A DNA stretch of 64,000 nucleotides from Arcobacteraceae bacterium. Lineage in GTDB: Bacteria; Campylobacterota; Campylobacteria; Campylobacterales; Arcobacteraceae. Positions within the stretch are counted from its first letter, which is position 1; the number at the start of each line of letters is the position of its first letter. Shown in pieces: positions 45,230 through 55,528 of the stretch. The stretch spans positions 62,001-126,000 of the forward strand of contig JAGLOP010000004.1 of NCBI GenBank assembly GCA_023138835.1, given 5' to 3'. Below the pieces are notes generated by a model. The model was not told where the DNA came from, did no database searches, and saw nothing but the letters and a program-made list of their open reading frames with translations. A program made the position numbers and the translations under genes.

Positions 45230-48200
45230 ATGCCAAAAAGAACAGATATTAAATCTATTTTACTAATAGGTTCAGGACCTATTATTATTGGTCAAGCATG
45301 TGAGTTTGATTACTCAGGTACCCAAGCCACAAAAACTTTAAAAGAGTTAGGATATAGAGTTGTTCTTATTAACTCTAATCCAGCTACTATTATGACAGAC
45401 CCTGAGTTTGCTGATCAAACTTATATCGAGCCAATTACAAAAGAGGTGATTGCTCAAATTATAAAAAAAGAAAATATAGATGCTATTTTACCTACTATGG
45501 GTGGACAAACAGCGCTTAATGTTGCAACCCAAATGTATGATGATGGTATGTTAGAGGGGATTGAATTTTTAGGAGCTCACCCTGATGCCATTAAAAAAGG
45601 TGAAGACAGACTTCTGTTTAAAGAAGCTATGATTAAAATTGGTATGGATTTACCAAAATCAAGATATGCTTACAATATTGAAGAAGCTTTGGAAGCTCAA
45701 AAAGAGATAGGTTTCCCAATAATAATCCGTGCTTCATTTACGCTTGCCGGAGGTGGAAGTGGAGTTGCATACAATATTGATGAATACAGAGAGTTGGCAC
45801 AGCTTGGAATTGATACTTCGCCTATTTCAGAAATTCTTGTTGAAGAGTCACTGCTTGGTTGGAAAGAATATGAGATGGAAGTAATTCGTGATAGTAAAGA
45901 TAACTGTATCATAGTATGTTCAATTGAAAATTTAGACCCAATGGGAGTTCATACCGGAGATAGTATTACTGTTGCGCCGGCTTTAACACTTACAGATAAA
46001 GAATACCAAAATATGAGAAATGCATCTTTTGATATTTTAAGAGAAATTGGTGTTGATACCGGTGGAAGTAATGTTCAATTTTCAATCGACCCAGAAACGG
46101 GAAGAATGATTGTAATTGAGATGAATCCTAGAGTATCAAGAAGTTCTGCTTTGGCTTCTAAAGCTACAGGTTATCCTATTGCAAAAGTTGCAACTCTCCT
46201 TGCTGTTGGTTTTACACTTGATGAGGTGGAAAATGATATCACAGGTACTACAGCATCTTTTGAGCCGGTGATTGATTATATTGTTACTAAAGTTCCTAGA
46301 TTTACATTTGAGAAATTTCCAAATGCAAATAGTACACTTACAACTTCTATGAAAAGTGTTGGTGAAGTGATGGCTATGGGTAGAACATTTAAAGAGTCTA
46401 TGCAAAAAGCTTTATGTTCACTTGAAACTGGACTTTGCGGATTTGATGAGATTGCGGGTGATTTAGATTTAATCAAAAAAGAGATTAGGAGACCAAACGA
46501 TTCACGGCTTTTATATTTAATGCAAGGTATGAGAGAAGGTCTCACTGATGAAGATATTTTTGAATTAAGTAAGATTGATCCTTGGTTTATCACTCAGTTT
46601 AGAGAAATATACGAGATGGAAGTTAAACTTCAAAAAGCTGAACTTAATGTACTTGAAGATGAAGATTTACTTAGAGTTGCTAAAACTTTTGGATTTAGTG
46701 ATAAGATGATAGCTACACTTATTGATTCAATTGAAGAAGATGTTTATGGTGCACGAAAAAACTTAGGTATTAATTTAGAGTACAATGAAGTTGATACTTG
46801 TAGTGCTGAGTTTAAAGCTTTAACACCTTATCTTTATTCAACAACTAATATTACAAAACTTCCTGTTGAAGAAAAGCCTAAAAGTGATAAGAAAAAAGTT
46901 CTTATTTTAGGCGGAGGGCCTAATAGAATCGGTCAAGGTATTGAGTTTGATTATTGTTGTGTTCACGCATCTTTTGCTTTAAATGAGATGGGTGTTGAAA
47001 CAATTATGTACAATTGTAATCCTGAAACTGTAAGTACCGATTATGATACATCAGATGTTTTATATTTTGAGCCAATTGATTTTGAACATGTTAGAAGTGT
47101 AATTGAAACTGAAAACCCTGATGGTATTATTGTACATTTTGGTGGACAAACTCCACTTAAACTTGCTAATGATATTCATAGAATCGGTGGAAAAATAATT
47201 GGAACTACTGCACAAGTTATTGATTTAGCAGAAGATAGAGAAAAATTTGCTACATTTGTTGAAAAAGCGGGACTTTTACAGCCTGATAATGGAACAGCTG
47301 TTACAATTAAAGAAGCTTTAGTAATTGCAAATAGAGTTACTTATCCGGTTCTTGTACGACCTTCATTTGTACTTGGTGGAAGAGGTATGAAAATAGTTTA
47401 TTCAGATGCTGAATTAACTCAATATATGGATGAAGCGGTATCAGTTTCAAACGATGCACCGGTACTTGTAGATAAATTTTTAGACAGAGCTATTGAGCTT
47501 GATGTAGATTGTATCACTGATGGAACTGATGTTTATATTGGTGGGATTATGCAGCATATTGAAGAAGCTGGAATTCATTCAGGTGATTCAGCTTGTAGTT
47601 TACCTCCTGTTAGTTTAAGTGATGAGTTAATCAAAGAGGTTGAACAAAAAACTAAAAATATGGCTTTAGAGTTAGGTGTTATTGGGTTGATGAATACTCA
47701 ATATGCTATTCACCAAGGACAAATTTATTTAATTGAAGTAAATCCACGAGCTAGTAGAACAGTACCGTTCGTATCAAAAGCTACAGGTATGCCTTTAGCA
47801 AAAATAGCTACAAGAGTTATGTTTGGTGAAACTTTAAGAGATGCATTAGCAGTTTATGATAATAATATTGTACAAGAAAGCAATGGAGTTTTACGACCTA
47901 AAATGAGAGACCATGTAGCTATAAAAGAAGCAGTTTTTCCATTTAATAAACTTAGCGGTGCTGACCTTATTTTAAGCCCTGAAATGAAATCTACAGGTGA
48001 AGTTATGGGTATTAGTACAAACTTTGGAACTAGTTTTGCAAAAGCTCAAGATGCAGCTAAAAACTTTTTACCGAAGACAGGTGGAAAAGTATTTATCTCA
48101 CTTGCTGATTTAGATAAAGAATTTGCACCTGCAATTGCAAGTGGACTTATAGCTGAAGGGTTTAAAATAGTTGCTACTGGTGGAACATTTAATGTTATAG

Positions 48201-48484
48201 CTAAAGCTGGACTTGACTGTGATAAAGTTCTAAAAGTTAATGAGGGGCGTCCAAATATTACTGATAGCTTAGCTAACGATGAGATTGTAATGGCTATTAA
48301 TACAAGTGATGGGAAAGAAACAAGCAAAGATGACGGTTTAGAAATTAGAAGAATGGTGCTAAGAATGAATGTGCCGTATGTTACAACAGTTGCAGGTGCT
48401 TTAGCATCAGTAGAGGCTATAAAAGCCAGTAAAGATGGAAGTTCTATAGTTCCTAAATCAATTCAAGATTTTTTAGCAGGATAG
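45230..48484 (+). CDS. carB: Carbamoyl-phosphate synthase large subunit
   Basis: Makes carbamoyl phosphate from bicarbonate, ATP and ammonia delivered by CarA, for pyrimidines and arginine. The full 1084-residue architecture is present: an N-terminal carboxyphosphate ATP-grasp half ([40 protein letters not shown]), an oligomerisation region, a second ATP-grasp half ([38 protein letters not shown]) and a C-terminal MGS-like allosteric domain. carA is not adjacent, as in other Campylobacterota. The leader carries a terminator-like hairpin. Confidence 0.97.
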   Translation: MPKRTDIKSILLIGSGPIIIGQACEFDYSGTQATKTLKELGYRVVLINSNPATIMTDPEFADQTYIEPITKEVIAQIIKKENIDAILPTMGGQTALNVATQMYDDGMLEGIEFLGAHPDAIKKGEDRLLFKEAMIKIGMDLPKSRYAYNIEEALEAQKEIGFPIIIRASFTLAGGGSGVAYNIDEYRELAQLGIDTSPISEILVEESLLGWKEYEMEVIRDSKDNCIIVCSIENLDPMGVHTGDSITVAPALTLTDKEYQNMRNASFDILREIGVDTGGSNVQFSIDPETGRMIVIEMNPRVSRSSALASKATGYPIAKVATLLAVGFTLDEVENDITGTTASFEPVIDYIVTKVPRFTFEKFPNANSTLTTSMKSVGEVMAMGRTFKESMQKALCSLETGLCGFDEIAGDLDLIKKEIRRPNDSRLLYLMQGMREGLTDEDIFELSKIDPWFITQFREIYEMEVKLQKAELNVLEDEDLLRVAKTFGFSDKMIATLIDSIEEDVYGARKNLGINLEYNEVDTCSAEFKALTPYLYSTTNITKLPVEEKPKSDKKKVLILGGGPNRIGQGIEFDYCCVHASFALNEMGVETIMYNCNPETVSTDYDTSDVLYFEPIDFEHVRSVIETENPDGIIVHFGGQTPLKLANDIHRIGGKIIGTTAQVIDLAEDREKFATFVEKAGLLQPDNGTAVTIKEALVIANRVTYPVLVRPSFVLGGRGMKIVYSDAELTQYMDEAVSVSNDAPVLVDKFLDRAIELDVDCITDGTDVYIGGIMQHIEEAGIHSGDSACSLPPVSLSDELIKEVEQKTKNMALELGVIGLMNTQYAIHQGQIYLIEVNPRASRTVPFVSKATGMPLAKIATRVMFGETLRDALAVYDNNIVQESNGVLRPKMRDHVAIKEAVFPFNKLSGADLILSPEMKSTGEVMGISTNFGTSFAKAQDAAKNFLPKTGGKVFISLADLDKEFAPAIASGLIAEGFKIVATGGTFNVIAKAGLDCDKVLKVNEGRPNITDSLANDEIVMAINTSDGKETSKDDGLEIRRMVLRMNVPYVTTVAGALASVEAIKASKDGSSIVPKSIQDFLAG

Positions 48485-48536
48485 AAATTTAATTTCCCAC
48501 TTTAACCAGCATATATTTTGGTTGATATAACTTTAA

Positions 48537-48570
48537 GTATGCATTCCACCTCAGAAGAGGTGGAACGAGA
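48537..48570. repeat. REP-like palindrome of the GTATGCATTCC...GGAACGAGA type
   Basis: A perfect 9-base stem, TTCCACCTC (48544-48552) and GAGGTGGAA (48557-48565), with an AGAA loop. It is flanked by GTATGCA on the left and CGAGA on the right. The flanks match, from memory, a dispersed palindrome common in many proteobacteria. No T-run follows, so it is not a standard terminator. It is the only copy I found in the window. Confidence 0.5.
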
Positions 48571-48590
48571 CCGGTAAATGAGATAAAAAT

Positions 48591-49034
48591 ATGAATTCTA
48601 ATTTAGTTTATTTAACCCAAACTGACACTACAGTCGGCTTTTTATCAAGTGATAATAAAAAATTGGCAACAATTAAAAATAGACCTATTGTACAAAAAAC
48701 ACTTCGTGTCGTTGAGAGTTTTAAAACTTTAAAAACTCATACAAGAATTCCAAAACAACACAGAAAATTAATTAGAAACTCTAAAAATACTACTTTTATT
48801 TATCCAAATGGGAAGAGTTTTAGAGTTGTGGATAAAGATTGTTTACATCATAAATTTATTAAAAAATTTGGAACTTTATATTCTACTTCTGCAAATCTTA
48901 CAGGGGAAAAGTTTGATATTGAATTTGCTGCGAAAAATTCAGATATTGAAGTTTTGACCAATAAAAAATATTTTGAGGGTAACTCTTCTAATATTATAAA
49001 AATTAATAAAAGTAAATTAATACAACTAAGATAA
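48591..49034 (+). CDS. Compact Sua5/YciO/YrdC family protein
   Basis: A 147-residue protein related to TsaC/Sua5, which make threonylcarbamoyl-AMP for the t6A37 modification of tRNA. Family motifs are present in shortened form: YLTQTDTTVGFLS (compare YPTDTVYGLG), IKNRP and LYSTSANLTGEKFD. Standard TsaC has about 190 residues, so the middle of the domain is trimmed here. I recall such short forms as typical of Campylobacterota. Whether it is the working t6A enzyme cannot be decided without knowing if a full-length copy exists. The later gene mtaB acts on the same tRNA position. Confidence 0.75.
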   Translation: MNSNLVYLTQTDTTVGFLSSDNKKLATIKNRPIVQKTLRVVESFKTLKTHTRIPKQHRKLIRNSKNTTFIYPNGKSFRVVDKDCLHHKFIKKFGTLYSTSANLTGEKFDIEFAAKNSDIEVLTNKKYFEGNSSNIIKINKSKLIQLR

Positions 49035-49063
49035 AATTCTCAGCCAAATTTTGCTAAAATAGA

Positions 49064-49069
49064 TATAAT
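49064..49069 (+). promoter_or_regulatory. Candidate promoter of the aroB operon
   Basis: A perfect TATAAT lies 33 bases before the TTG start of aroB, in an AT-rich gap with no -35 hexamer. AAGAGGT near 49089 is the ribosome site. The following genes through dapE are separated by 12 bases or fewer, so this may drive a long operon. Confidence 0.5.
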
Positions 49070-49101
49070 TATAAAAATTTATTAAAAAAGAGGTAAAAAA
49101 A

Positions 49102-50157
49102 TTGGTTGTAAATATTTCCCTGCCAAATACATCTTATGATATTACAATTGATAAACTACAAAAGTTAAACTTTGATACTAAAGTTGTAATTGTCACAAAT
49201 CCGACTATAAGTGAATTACATTTAGATTATTTAATGTCTAAAATAAATGCTAAAGATTTGAGTGTTGTTACAATTCCTGACGGTGAGCAATATAAGAATA
49301 TGGAAACTATTGAAAGTATTTTGGAACATTGTTTTGAACATAAATTAAATCGTAGTTCATTACTTATAGCATTTGGTGGCGGTGTTATTGGAGATATGAC
49401 CGGATTTTGTGCTTCTATTTATCAAAGAGGGATTGATTTTATTCAAATTCCTACAACATTATTAAGTCAGGTTGATGCCAGCGTCGGTGGTAAAACCGGT
49501 ATCAATAATAAATTTGGCAAGAATTTAGTTGGTGCATTTCACCAACCACAAGCTGTTTATATTGATCCTTCTTTTTTGACAACTTTACCAAAAAGAGAGT
49601 TTGGTGCGGGGGTTGCAGAAGTTATTAAAATGGCAGTTTGTTTTAATAAAGAGTTCTTCGAGTGGCTTGAAGCAAATGATTTAAATGATGATGCCAATAT
49701 TCAAGTGGCGATACAAAAATCAGTAGAAACAAAAGCCTGGGTTGTATCACAAGATGAGAAAGAAAAAGGTTTAAGAGCTGCACTTAACTATGGTCATACT
49801 TTTGGACATGTCGTTGAAAATGAAACAAAATACGAAAAATATTTACATGGTGAAGCTGTGGGTATTGGTATGGTTATGGCAAATAATGTTTCAGTAAAGT
49901 TGGGTTTAATGAGCAAAGATGAAGCTTCAAGAGTTAAAGCTCTTTTAGAAAGATATGATATTCCTGTCAGCTATGATGTTAAAGATGTTGAGGATTTTTA
50001 TGAGCATTTCTTTTTGGATAAAAAGTCTTTGGATAATAAAATAAAATTTATTCTTCCGGTAGGAATCGGTGATTGTAAAATAACCGATGAAGTACCAAAA
50101 GATATTGTACTTCAAGTATTACTCAAAGAGAGTGCAAGCACAAGGAAAGGTATTTAA
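49102..50157 (+). CDS. aroB: 3-Dehydroquinate synthase
   Basis: Second step of the shikimate pathway, turning DAHP into 3-dehydroquinate. NAD- and zinc-binding motifs are intact: PDGEQYKNMET, AFGGGVIGDMTGFCASIYQRGIDFIQIPTTLLSQVDASVGGKTGIN, and the metal-ligand segments LNYGHTFGHVVE and LHGEAVGIGM. Length (351 residues) is standard. The start is a TTG with a ribosome site about 7 bases upstream. Its TAA overlaps the ATG of the next gene by one base. Together with the next four genes it forms a block I recall from Helicobacter pylori (HP0283-HP0287). Confidence 0.96.
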   Translation: MVVNISLPNTSYDITIDKLQKLNFDTKVVIVTNPTISELHLDYLMSKINAKDLSVVTIPDGEQYKNMETIESILEHCFEHKLNRSSLLIAFGGGVIGDMTGFCASIYQRGIDFIQIPTTLLSQVDASVGGKTGINNKFGKNLVGAFHQPQAVYIDPSFLTTLPKREFGAGVAEVIKMAVCFNKEFFEWLEANDLNDDANIQVAIQKSVETKAWVVSQDEKEKGLRAALNYGHTFGHVVENETKYEKYLHGEAVGIGMVMANNVSVKLGLMSKDEASRVKALLERYDIPVSYDVKDVEDFYEHFFLDKKSLDNKIKFILPVGIGDCKITDEVPKDIVLQVLLKESASTRKGI

Positions 50158-51794
50158 TGAAATTATTAAGATATGTATTTTTAATTATAATAATATTTGG
50201 TTGGTCTAATGCTCAAACTTTAACTGAACAAGAGATATTAGAAAATGAACAAAAATCAATAGCTGCCGTTCAATCTAAACTCAAAGATATAAATGAAGAA
50301 TTAAAAGATAATATTTGGATTACAAGATATAATAATTATTTAACATATAGAAAAATTGAGGAAGAATTAACAAAAATAAAAGCAGACGCAAAAAAATATT
50401 CACGATGGAAAGGTAAAAAATATAAAGAGCTTTCTTATCAGCTATTTAACAAGGTAAAAATTAAAGAAAATGAGCTTGAATTGATTAGTGAATATAAAGA
50501 TTCACCAATCGGAAAGCAAATTACACCAAGTGCTATTACTAAAGCTCCTAATGTTACTAATCCATTTATAATTGTTGAGGCATTTTCTTATATTCAAAAA
50601 TTAAAAGATAATCAGGCTTCATATAAGGAGGTTAACCTTGAATTAGTAGAAATTCTGAATTTCTTAAATCAAAAGTTAAGATATTTTGAAGAGTTAGATA
50701 AAGTAGTTTCCACTGAAGAACTAAAATCAGAGATGGCTAAGCTTCAACAAGAATTAAAAGATTTTAATATGGTTGTAGATATTGTATCAACAACAGGTGA
50801 AGTATATGCAAAAAAAATAGAGCAGGTAATTGCCGAAACAAATGAAAATATAACGGCTGAAATCAGTAATGTTTTTAAATTACTTATTATAATTGCAGTT
50901 TTATTTGCTATGACTATTATTGCTAAAATTGCCATGAAAAAATATGTTAAAGAAGATGATAAACATTATACCGGTAACAAACTGATTAATTTTATTTTTA
51001 TTATTTTAACGATTATTGTAGTTCTTTTTTCATATATTGACAATGCCTCTTATCTGGTTACATTTTTAGGATTTGCATCTGCGGGTATTGCTATTGCATT
51101 AAAAGATTGGTTTATGTCTATATTTGGTTGGATGTCAATTATGCTAAGTGGTTCTATTAATCCAGGTGATCGAATTAAAGTTACAAGAGATGGTGTAGAA
51201 GTGGTTGGAGATGTTCTTGATATTACTTTATTAAAAATTGCTATTAGAGAAGATACAACATTAACAAGTTATTCAAAAAATAGAAGAACAGGAAGAGTGT
51301 TTTTCATACCAAACAACTATGTTTTTACGGATATGATAGCAAATTATACATTTGACGGACTAAGAACAGTTTGGGATGTGGTAGATATAAATATTACATT
51401 TGATTCAAATCATAAAAAAGCGGTAGAATTAGCAAAAGAAGTTGCAACAATACATGCAAAGGGTTATACAGAACTTGCTCGAAAAAGACTTCAAAAGATG
51501 AGAAAAAAATATGTATTAAGAAATTCAAATCCAGACCCTAGAGTATTTGCATTTGCAGAAGTCTATGGTATTACAATTTCAACTTGGTTTCATACAAATT
51601 CACATGCAACATTAGGTTTAAGAAGTACGATTGGTATGGAGATACTTGAAGCATTTAAACCTCACGATGATATTACTATTGCTTACCCTACACAAACTTT
51701 AAGAGTAGTAGGGGCAACGCCTCAAGCTGAAGCTGAAAACTTATTGCCGGGATCTACTGCAACTGGATTTTTTGATGCACAAATAAATAGTTAG
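50157..51794 (+). CDS. MscS-type mechanosensitive channel with periplasmic coiled-coil domain
   Basis: A 545-residue protein of the inner membrane. It has a cleavable-type signal peptide (MKLLRYVFLIIIIFGWSNAQ), a long helical periplasmic region (about 25-235), two or three transmembrane helices, and the MscS pore and vestibule. The pore region is recognisable as FLGFASAGIAIALKDWFMSIFGWMSIM, followed by the beta domain NPGDRIKVTRDGVEVVGDVLDITLL. It probably releases solutes on osmotic downshift. It belongs to the conserved aroB block. Confidence 0.85.
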   Translation: MKLLRYVFLIIIIFGWSNAQTLTEQEILENEQKSIAAVQSKLKDINEELKDNIWITRYNNYLTYRKIEEELTKIKADAKKYSRWKGKKYKELSYQLFNKVKIKENELELISEYKDSPIGKQITPSAITKAPNVTNPFIIVEAFSYIQKLKDNQASYKEVNLELVEILNFLNQKLRYFEELDKVVSTEELKSEMAKLQQELKDFNMVVDIVSTTGEVYAKKIEQVIAETNENITAEISNVFKLLIIIAVLFAMTIIAKIAMKKYVKEDDKHYTGNKLINFIFIILTIIVVLFSYIDNASYLVTFLGFASAGIAIALKDWFMSIFGWMSIMLSGSINPGDRIKVTRDGVEVVGDVLDITLLKIAIREDTTLTSYSKNRRTGRVFFIPNNYVFTDMIANYTFDGLRTVWDVVDINITFDSNHKKAVELAKEVATIHAKGYTELARKRLQKMRKKYVLRNSNPDPRVFAFAEVYGITISTWFHTNSHATLGLRSTIGMEILEAFKPHDDITIAYPTQTLRVVGATPQAEAENLLPGSTATGFFDAQINS

Positions 51795-51798
51795 AGAT

Positions 51799-53055
51799 AT
51801 GAAAAAAGTATATTTTAAAACTTTTGGTTGTCGTACAAATGTATTTGATACACAAGTTATGATGACTAAACTAAAAGATTTTGAAAATACTTTAGATGAA
51901 AGTGATGCTGATATAGTTGTAATCAATTCTTGTACCGTTACAAACAGTGCTGACAGTACCGCTAGAAATTATATAAATTCACTTAAAAAACTACCAAAAG
52001 ATCCACGAGTAATATTCACAGGTTGTGGTGTATGGACAAAAGGCGAGAGTTTATTTGAAAATAAAAAAGTAGATGCACTTTTTGGACACAGTGAAAAAGA
52101 GAAAATCAATACACTTTTAAAAAATGATACACGATTTTTTGAAGCAGGTGATTTAAAACATATAGATGAAACAGTAATTGAAAGAATGGTCGGGAAAAGT
52201 AGAGCATTTGTAAAAATTCAAGAGGGATGTGATTTTAGTTGCAGTTATTGTATTATCCCTAGCGTGAGAGGAAATGCCAGAAGTTATGATGAGTCTCATA
52301 TTTTAAAACAGATTACTACATTAGCTTCAAATGGTTTTGGTGAATTTATTTTAACAGGTACAAATGTGGGAAGTTTCGGAAAAGGTACTGCAAATAAAAA
52401 AGATGGATTAGCTGCTTTACTTAAAAAGATTTCAATGATTAGAGGGGTACGAAGAATTAGGTTGGGAAGTGTTGAACCTATTCAAATAACTGATGAATTT
52501 AAAGAGATTTTGAGTGAACCTTGGATGGGTAAACATCTTCATATTGCTTTACAACATACAAGTGCTGATATGTTAAAACTTATGAATCGAAGAAATAGTG
52601 TTAAAAAAGATTTGGAACTTTTTGAAAGTTTGGCTTCAAAGGGTTATGCTTTGGGTACTGATTATATTGTAGGACATCCTGGGGAAACTGATAAGTTATG
52701 GAAAGAAGCTATGGATAATCTTAAAAATTTTCCTTTAACTCATCTCCATCAATTTACATATAGTAAGCGAGATGGAACTGCAAGTGCCGTTATGAAAAAT
52801 CAGGTTGACGGTAATTTATCAAAACAAAGAGCACAAGAGCTTACAAAAATAGTAGAAGATAAAAATAAAATATTTAGAGAAAACAAACGGACTTTAGAGG
52901 TATTAATTGAGTCACAAAAAGATGATATATATACAGGTTATGATCAATTTTTTAATAAAATAGAAGTTAAAAGTGATATAGATTTAATCGGTAATTGGAT
53001 TGAGATAAATGATTATAAAGTGAAGGAGAATATAAATGTTTCAAAATTTAAATAA
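51799..53055 (+). CDS. mtaB: tRNA t6A37 methylthiotransferase MtaB
   Basis: Adds a methylthio group to t6A37 of tRNAs to give ms2t6A. The N-terminal UPF0004 domain holds three cysteines of the auxiliary cluster: FGCRTNVFDTQ, NSCTVTNSA and FTGCGVWTKGE. The radical SAM motif CDFSCSYC follows near residue 148. The FGCRTN form separates MtaB from MiaB and RimO. The C-terminus has a short TRAM-like region. It overlaps the following ATPase gene by 20 bases. Confidence 0.92.
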   Translation: MKKVYFKTFGCRTNVFDTQVMMTKLKDFENTLDESDADIVVINSCTVTNSADSTARNYINSLKKLPKDPRVIFTGCGVWTKGESLFENKKVDALFGHSEKEKINTLLKNDTRFFEAGDLKHIDETVIERMVGKSRAFVKIQEGCDFSCSYCIIPSVRGNARSYDESHILKQITTLASNGFGEFILTGTNVGSFGKGTANKKDGLAALLKKISMIRGVRRIRLGSVEPIQITDEFKEILSEPWMGKHLHIALQHTSADMLKLMNRRNSVKKDLELFESLASKGYALGTDYIVGHPGETDKLWKEAMDNLKNFPLTHLHQFTYSKRDGTASAVMKNQVDGNLSKQRAQELTKIVEDKNKIFRENKRTLEVLIESQKDDIYTGYDQFFNKIEVKSDIDLIGNWIEINDYKVKENINVSKFK

Positions 53056-54493
53056 AAATAAAGAAAAAAATGATAAAAATTTAAAAATGATGGGTATGTC
53101 TGCTATTGTTTTAGTGGTATTGTTTGTTTATGTATTGATAAAAAGTGATAATGCTATGCAAAGTGGAAGTTATTATATTGGTGTGATATTTTTATTTATT
53201 TTAATGGGATTGGCATTTGCTTTACAAAAATATAAAACAAAAATACAAGCAGTTATTCCTAAAAATAAATTTCAAGAAGAATTAGAAAAAAGTGAGGTAA
53301 GACAGGAAGAGGTACCAACTGTAAATAACAGTACAATTCAAGCAGTGACATCAAATATTACTTTTAAAGATGTTGCAGGAATAAGCCAAATAAAAGAGGA
53401 ACTTGAAGAGGTAGTTGACTTTTTAAATAATCCTAAAAAATATAAAAAATATGATGTTTCTCTGCCTAAAGGGGTATTGCTTGTAGGACCTCCCGGAGTT
53501 GGTAAAACCTTAATTGCAAGAGCAGTAGCCGGTGAGACAAATGTTCCATTTTTCTATCAAAGCGGGGCTAGTTTTGTTCATATTTATGTAGGTATGGGGG
53601 CTAAAAGGGTTAAAGAACTTTTTAACGAGGCAAAAGCAAAAGCACCTTCGATTATTTTTATTGATGAAATTGATGCTGTTGGAAAAGCAAGGGGAATAGG
53701 CTCTAACGATGAGAGAGAAGCTACTTTAAATGAGCTTTTAACTCAAATGGATGGCTTTGACGGAAATAGTGGAGTGATGGTAATAGCAGCAACTAATAAA
53801 ATAGAGGTTTTGGATGAAGCACTTCTTCGTGCTGGAAGATTTGATAGAAGAGTATTTTTAACTTTGCCATCAAGAAATGATAGAGAAGAGATATTGAAAC
53901 TTTATTTAAAAGGTAAAAAAATTGCTTTTGAATTAGAAAAATTAGCAAATGATACAAGTGGATTCAGCAGTGCAGCACTGGCTACACTTGTTAATGAAGC
54001 TTTATTAAATATGATTAAAAGAGATGGAACAACTATAGTTGATGAAGATATTGATACTGCTAAGCGAAAAATTCAGTTTGGTAAAAAAGAACATTACTTT
54101 TTAAGTGAAGAAGAAAAAAATATACTTGCTACTTATCAGGCAGCTAAAGCATATATTTCAAAATCAAAAGTTGAATTATTTGATGAGGGTATTAGTAGTA
54201 AAGATTTAATTTATCCGTCTAAAACTCAATTGGAAAATCAAATTACAAATAATCTTGCCGGTAGTATTGGTGTTGAAGTTTTACTAAATGAACCTTATGC
54301 TGTTTTTGAAAGTGAAATAAAAGAAGCTAAAATGAAAGCTGCTGCTATGGTAGAAAAATATGATATGGCAACATCTTCCCAAAATTTATTACAAAATATA
54401 AAATCTAAATTACAAGAAAAAATAAGTACAAATAAAGATGAAATTTTAAAGTTAAAAGCAACACTTTTAAAGGATGAAGTAGTTGTATTTTAG
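53036..54493 (+). CDS. FtsH-like membrane AAA+ ATPase with degenerate peptidase domain
   Basis: A 485-residue protein with two N-terminal membrane helices (about 17-35 and 44-61). The AAA+ module resembles FtsH: DVAGISQIKEELEEVVDFL, Walker A GPPGVGKT, Walker B IIFIDEIDAVGKARG and the SRH LLRAGRFDRRVF. The C-terminal third is shaped like the M41 peptidase, but where FtsH has the HEAGH zinc motif this protein reads YQAAKAYI (near residue 366). It should therefore unfold or remodel proteins without cutting them. Position in the aroB block matches H. pylori HP0286, as I recall. ATG at 53036 is used. Confidence 0.87.
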   Translation: MFQNLNKNKEKNDKNLKMMGMSAIVLVVLFVYVLIKSDNAMQSGSYYIGVIFLFILMGLAFALQKYKTKIQAVIPKNKFQEELEKSEVRQEEVPTVNNSTIQAVTSNITFKDVAGISQIKEELEEVVDFLNNPKKYKKYDVSLPKGVLLVGPPGVGKTLIARAVAGETNVPFFYQSGASFVHIYVGMGAKRVKELFNEAKAKAPSIIFIDEIDAVGKARGIGSNDEREATLNELLTQMDGFDGNSGVMVIAATNKIEVLDEALLRAGRFDRRVFLTLPSRNDREEILKLYLKGKKIAFELEKLANDTSGFSSAALATLVNEALLNMIKRDGTTIVDEDIDTAKRKIQFGKKEHYFLSEEEKNILATYQAAKAYISKSKVELFDEGISSKDLIYPSKTQLENQITNNLAGSIGVEVLLNEPYAVFESEIKEAKMKAAAMVEKYDMATSSQNLLQNIKSKLQEKISTNKDEILKLKATLLKDEVVVF

Positions 54494-54983
54494 CGGATTT
54501 TCTTTAGATAACGAAAAAGAACTTTTCAAGCAGTATTTGACTGAAACTGATTTTACAACCAGTGGATTTAGTTTTGGAGCACAAAAAGCTATTGAATATG
54601 CTTTAAATACTCAGACTAGAATAGATACTTTGCAATTGTTTTCGCCATCATATTTTAATGATAAAGATACTAAATATAAACGAATGCAACTGATGTATTT
54701 TAAAAAAGACTGTCAAACTTATTGTGATAATTTTTTAAATAATTGTGGAATAAGCCAAGAAGAAAAAAGTAACTATTTTAAAATGGGAACTGTTGAAGAT
54801 TTGGAAGATTTACTTAATTATAATTGGGATGAAAAAAAGTTGCAAAAAATAGTTGATAAGGGTATAAATATAGAAGTATATTTAGGTACGGAAGATAAGA
54901 TAATAGACAGCAATAAAGCTTTGGAATTTTTTCTGAAATTTTCTGAAGTGTATTATATAAAAAATAAAGGACATATATTATAA
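54483..54983 (+). CDS. bioV: Pimeloyl-ACP methyl ester esterase BioV
   Basis: A short alpha/beta hydrolase, 166 residues, that in Helicobacter cleaves pimeloyl-ACP methyl ester at the end of pimelate synthesis for biotin. The nucleophile is S30 in GFSFGAQKA; the acid is in LGTEDKI and the final histidine in NKGHIL. It lacks the usual N-terminal oxyanion-loop strand of BioH, as BioV does. It starts with TTG inside the end of the ATPase gene (11-base overlap). Its stop overlaps the mogA ATG by one base. Confidence 0.8.
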   Translation: MYFSGFSLDNEKELFKQYLTETDFTTSGFSFGAQKAIEYALNTQTRIDTLQLFSPSYFNDKDTKYKRMQLMYFKKDCQTYCDNFLNNCGISQEEKSNYFKMGTVEDLEDLLNYNWDEKKLQKIVDKGINIEVYLGTEDKIIDSNKALEFFLKFSEVYYIKNKGHIL

Positions 54984-55516
54984 TGGAAAAAAGTAAGATA
55001 GGAATAATAACAGTAAGTGATAGAGCAAGTGCAGGGATATATGATGATTTAAGTGGAAAAGCAATTATTGAAACACTTGATGAATATTTAATATCTCCTT
55101 GGGAAGAGATATATGAAGTTATACCTGATGAGCAAGATATCATAGAAGCTACTATGATTAAAATGGCAGATGAATTAAATTGTAGTTTGATAGTTACTAC
55201 AGGTGGTACTGGACCTTCAAAAAGAGATGTGACACCGGAAGCGACAGAAAATGTATGTGACAGGATGATGCCGGGATTTGGTGAATTAATGAGACAAGAG
55301 TCACTTAAATTTGTACCAACTGCAATTCTTTCACGACAAACAGCAGGCTTACGAAAAAATACTTTAATAGTAAATTTACCAGGTAAACCAAAGTCTATAA
55401 GAGAGTGTCTTGATGCAGTGTTTCCTGCTATTCCATATTGTTTGGATTTGATGGAACAACCATTTATGGAGTGTGATGAAGAAATTATAAAAGTATTTAG
55501 ACCTAAGCAAAAGTAA
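54983..55516 (+). CDS. mogA: Molybdopterin adenylyltransferase
   Basis: Adenylates molybdopterin before molybdenum insertion. MogA signatures are VSDRASAGIYDDLSG and TTGGTGPSKRDVTPEAT, followed by PGFGELMRQESLK and NLPGKPKSIRECLDAVFPAIPYC. At 177 residues it has the length of stand-alone MogA. It lies in the aroB-dapE gene run, overlapping bioV by one base. Confidence 0.93.
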   Translation: MEKSKIGIITVSDRASAGIYDDLSGKAIIETLDEYLISPWEEIYEVIPDEQDIIEATMIKMADELNCSLIVTTGGTGPSKRDVTPEATENVCDRMMPGFGELMRQESLKFVPTAILSRQTAGLRKNTLIVNLPGKPKSIRECLDAVFPAIPYCLDLMEQPFMECDEEIIKVFRPKQK

Positions 55517-55528
55517 ATAATAAGATTA

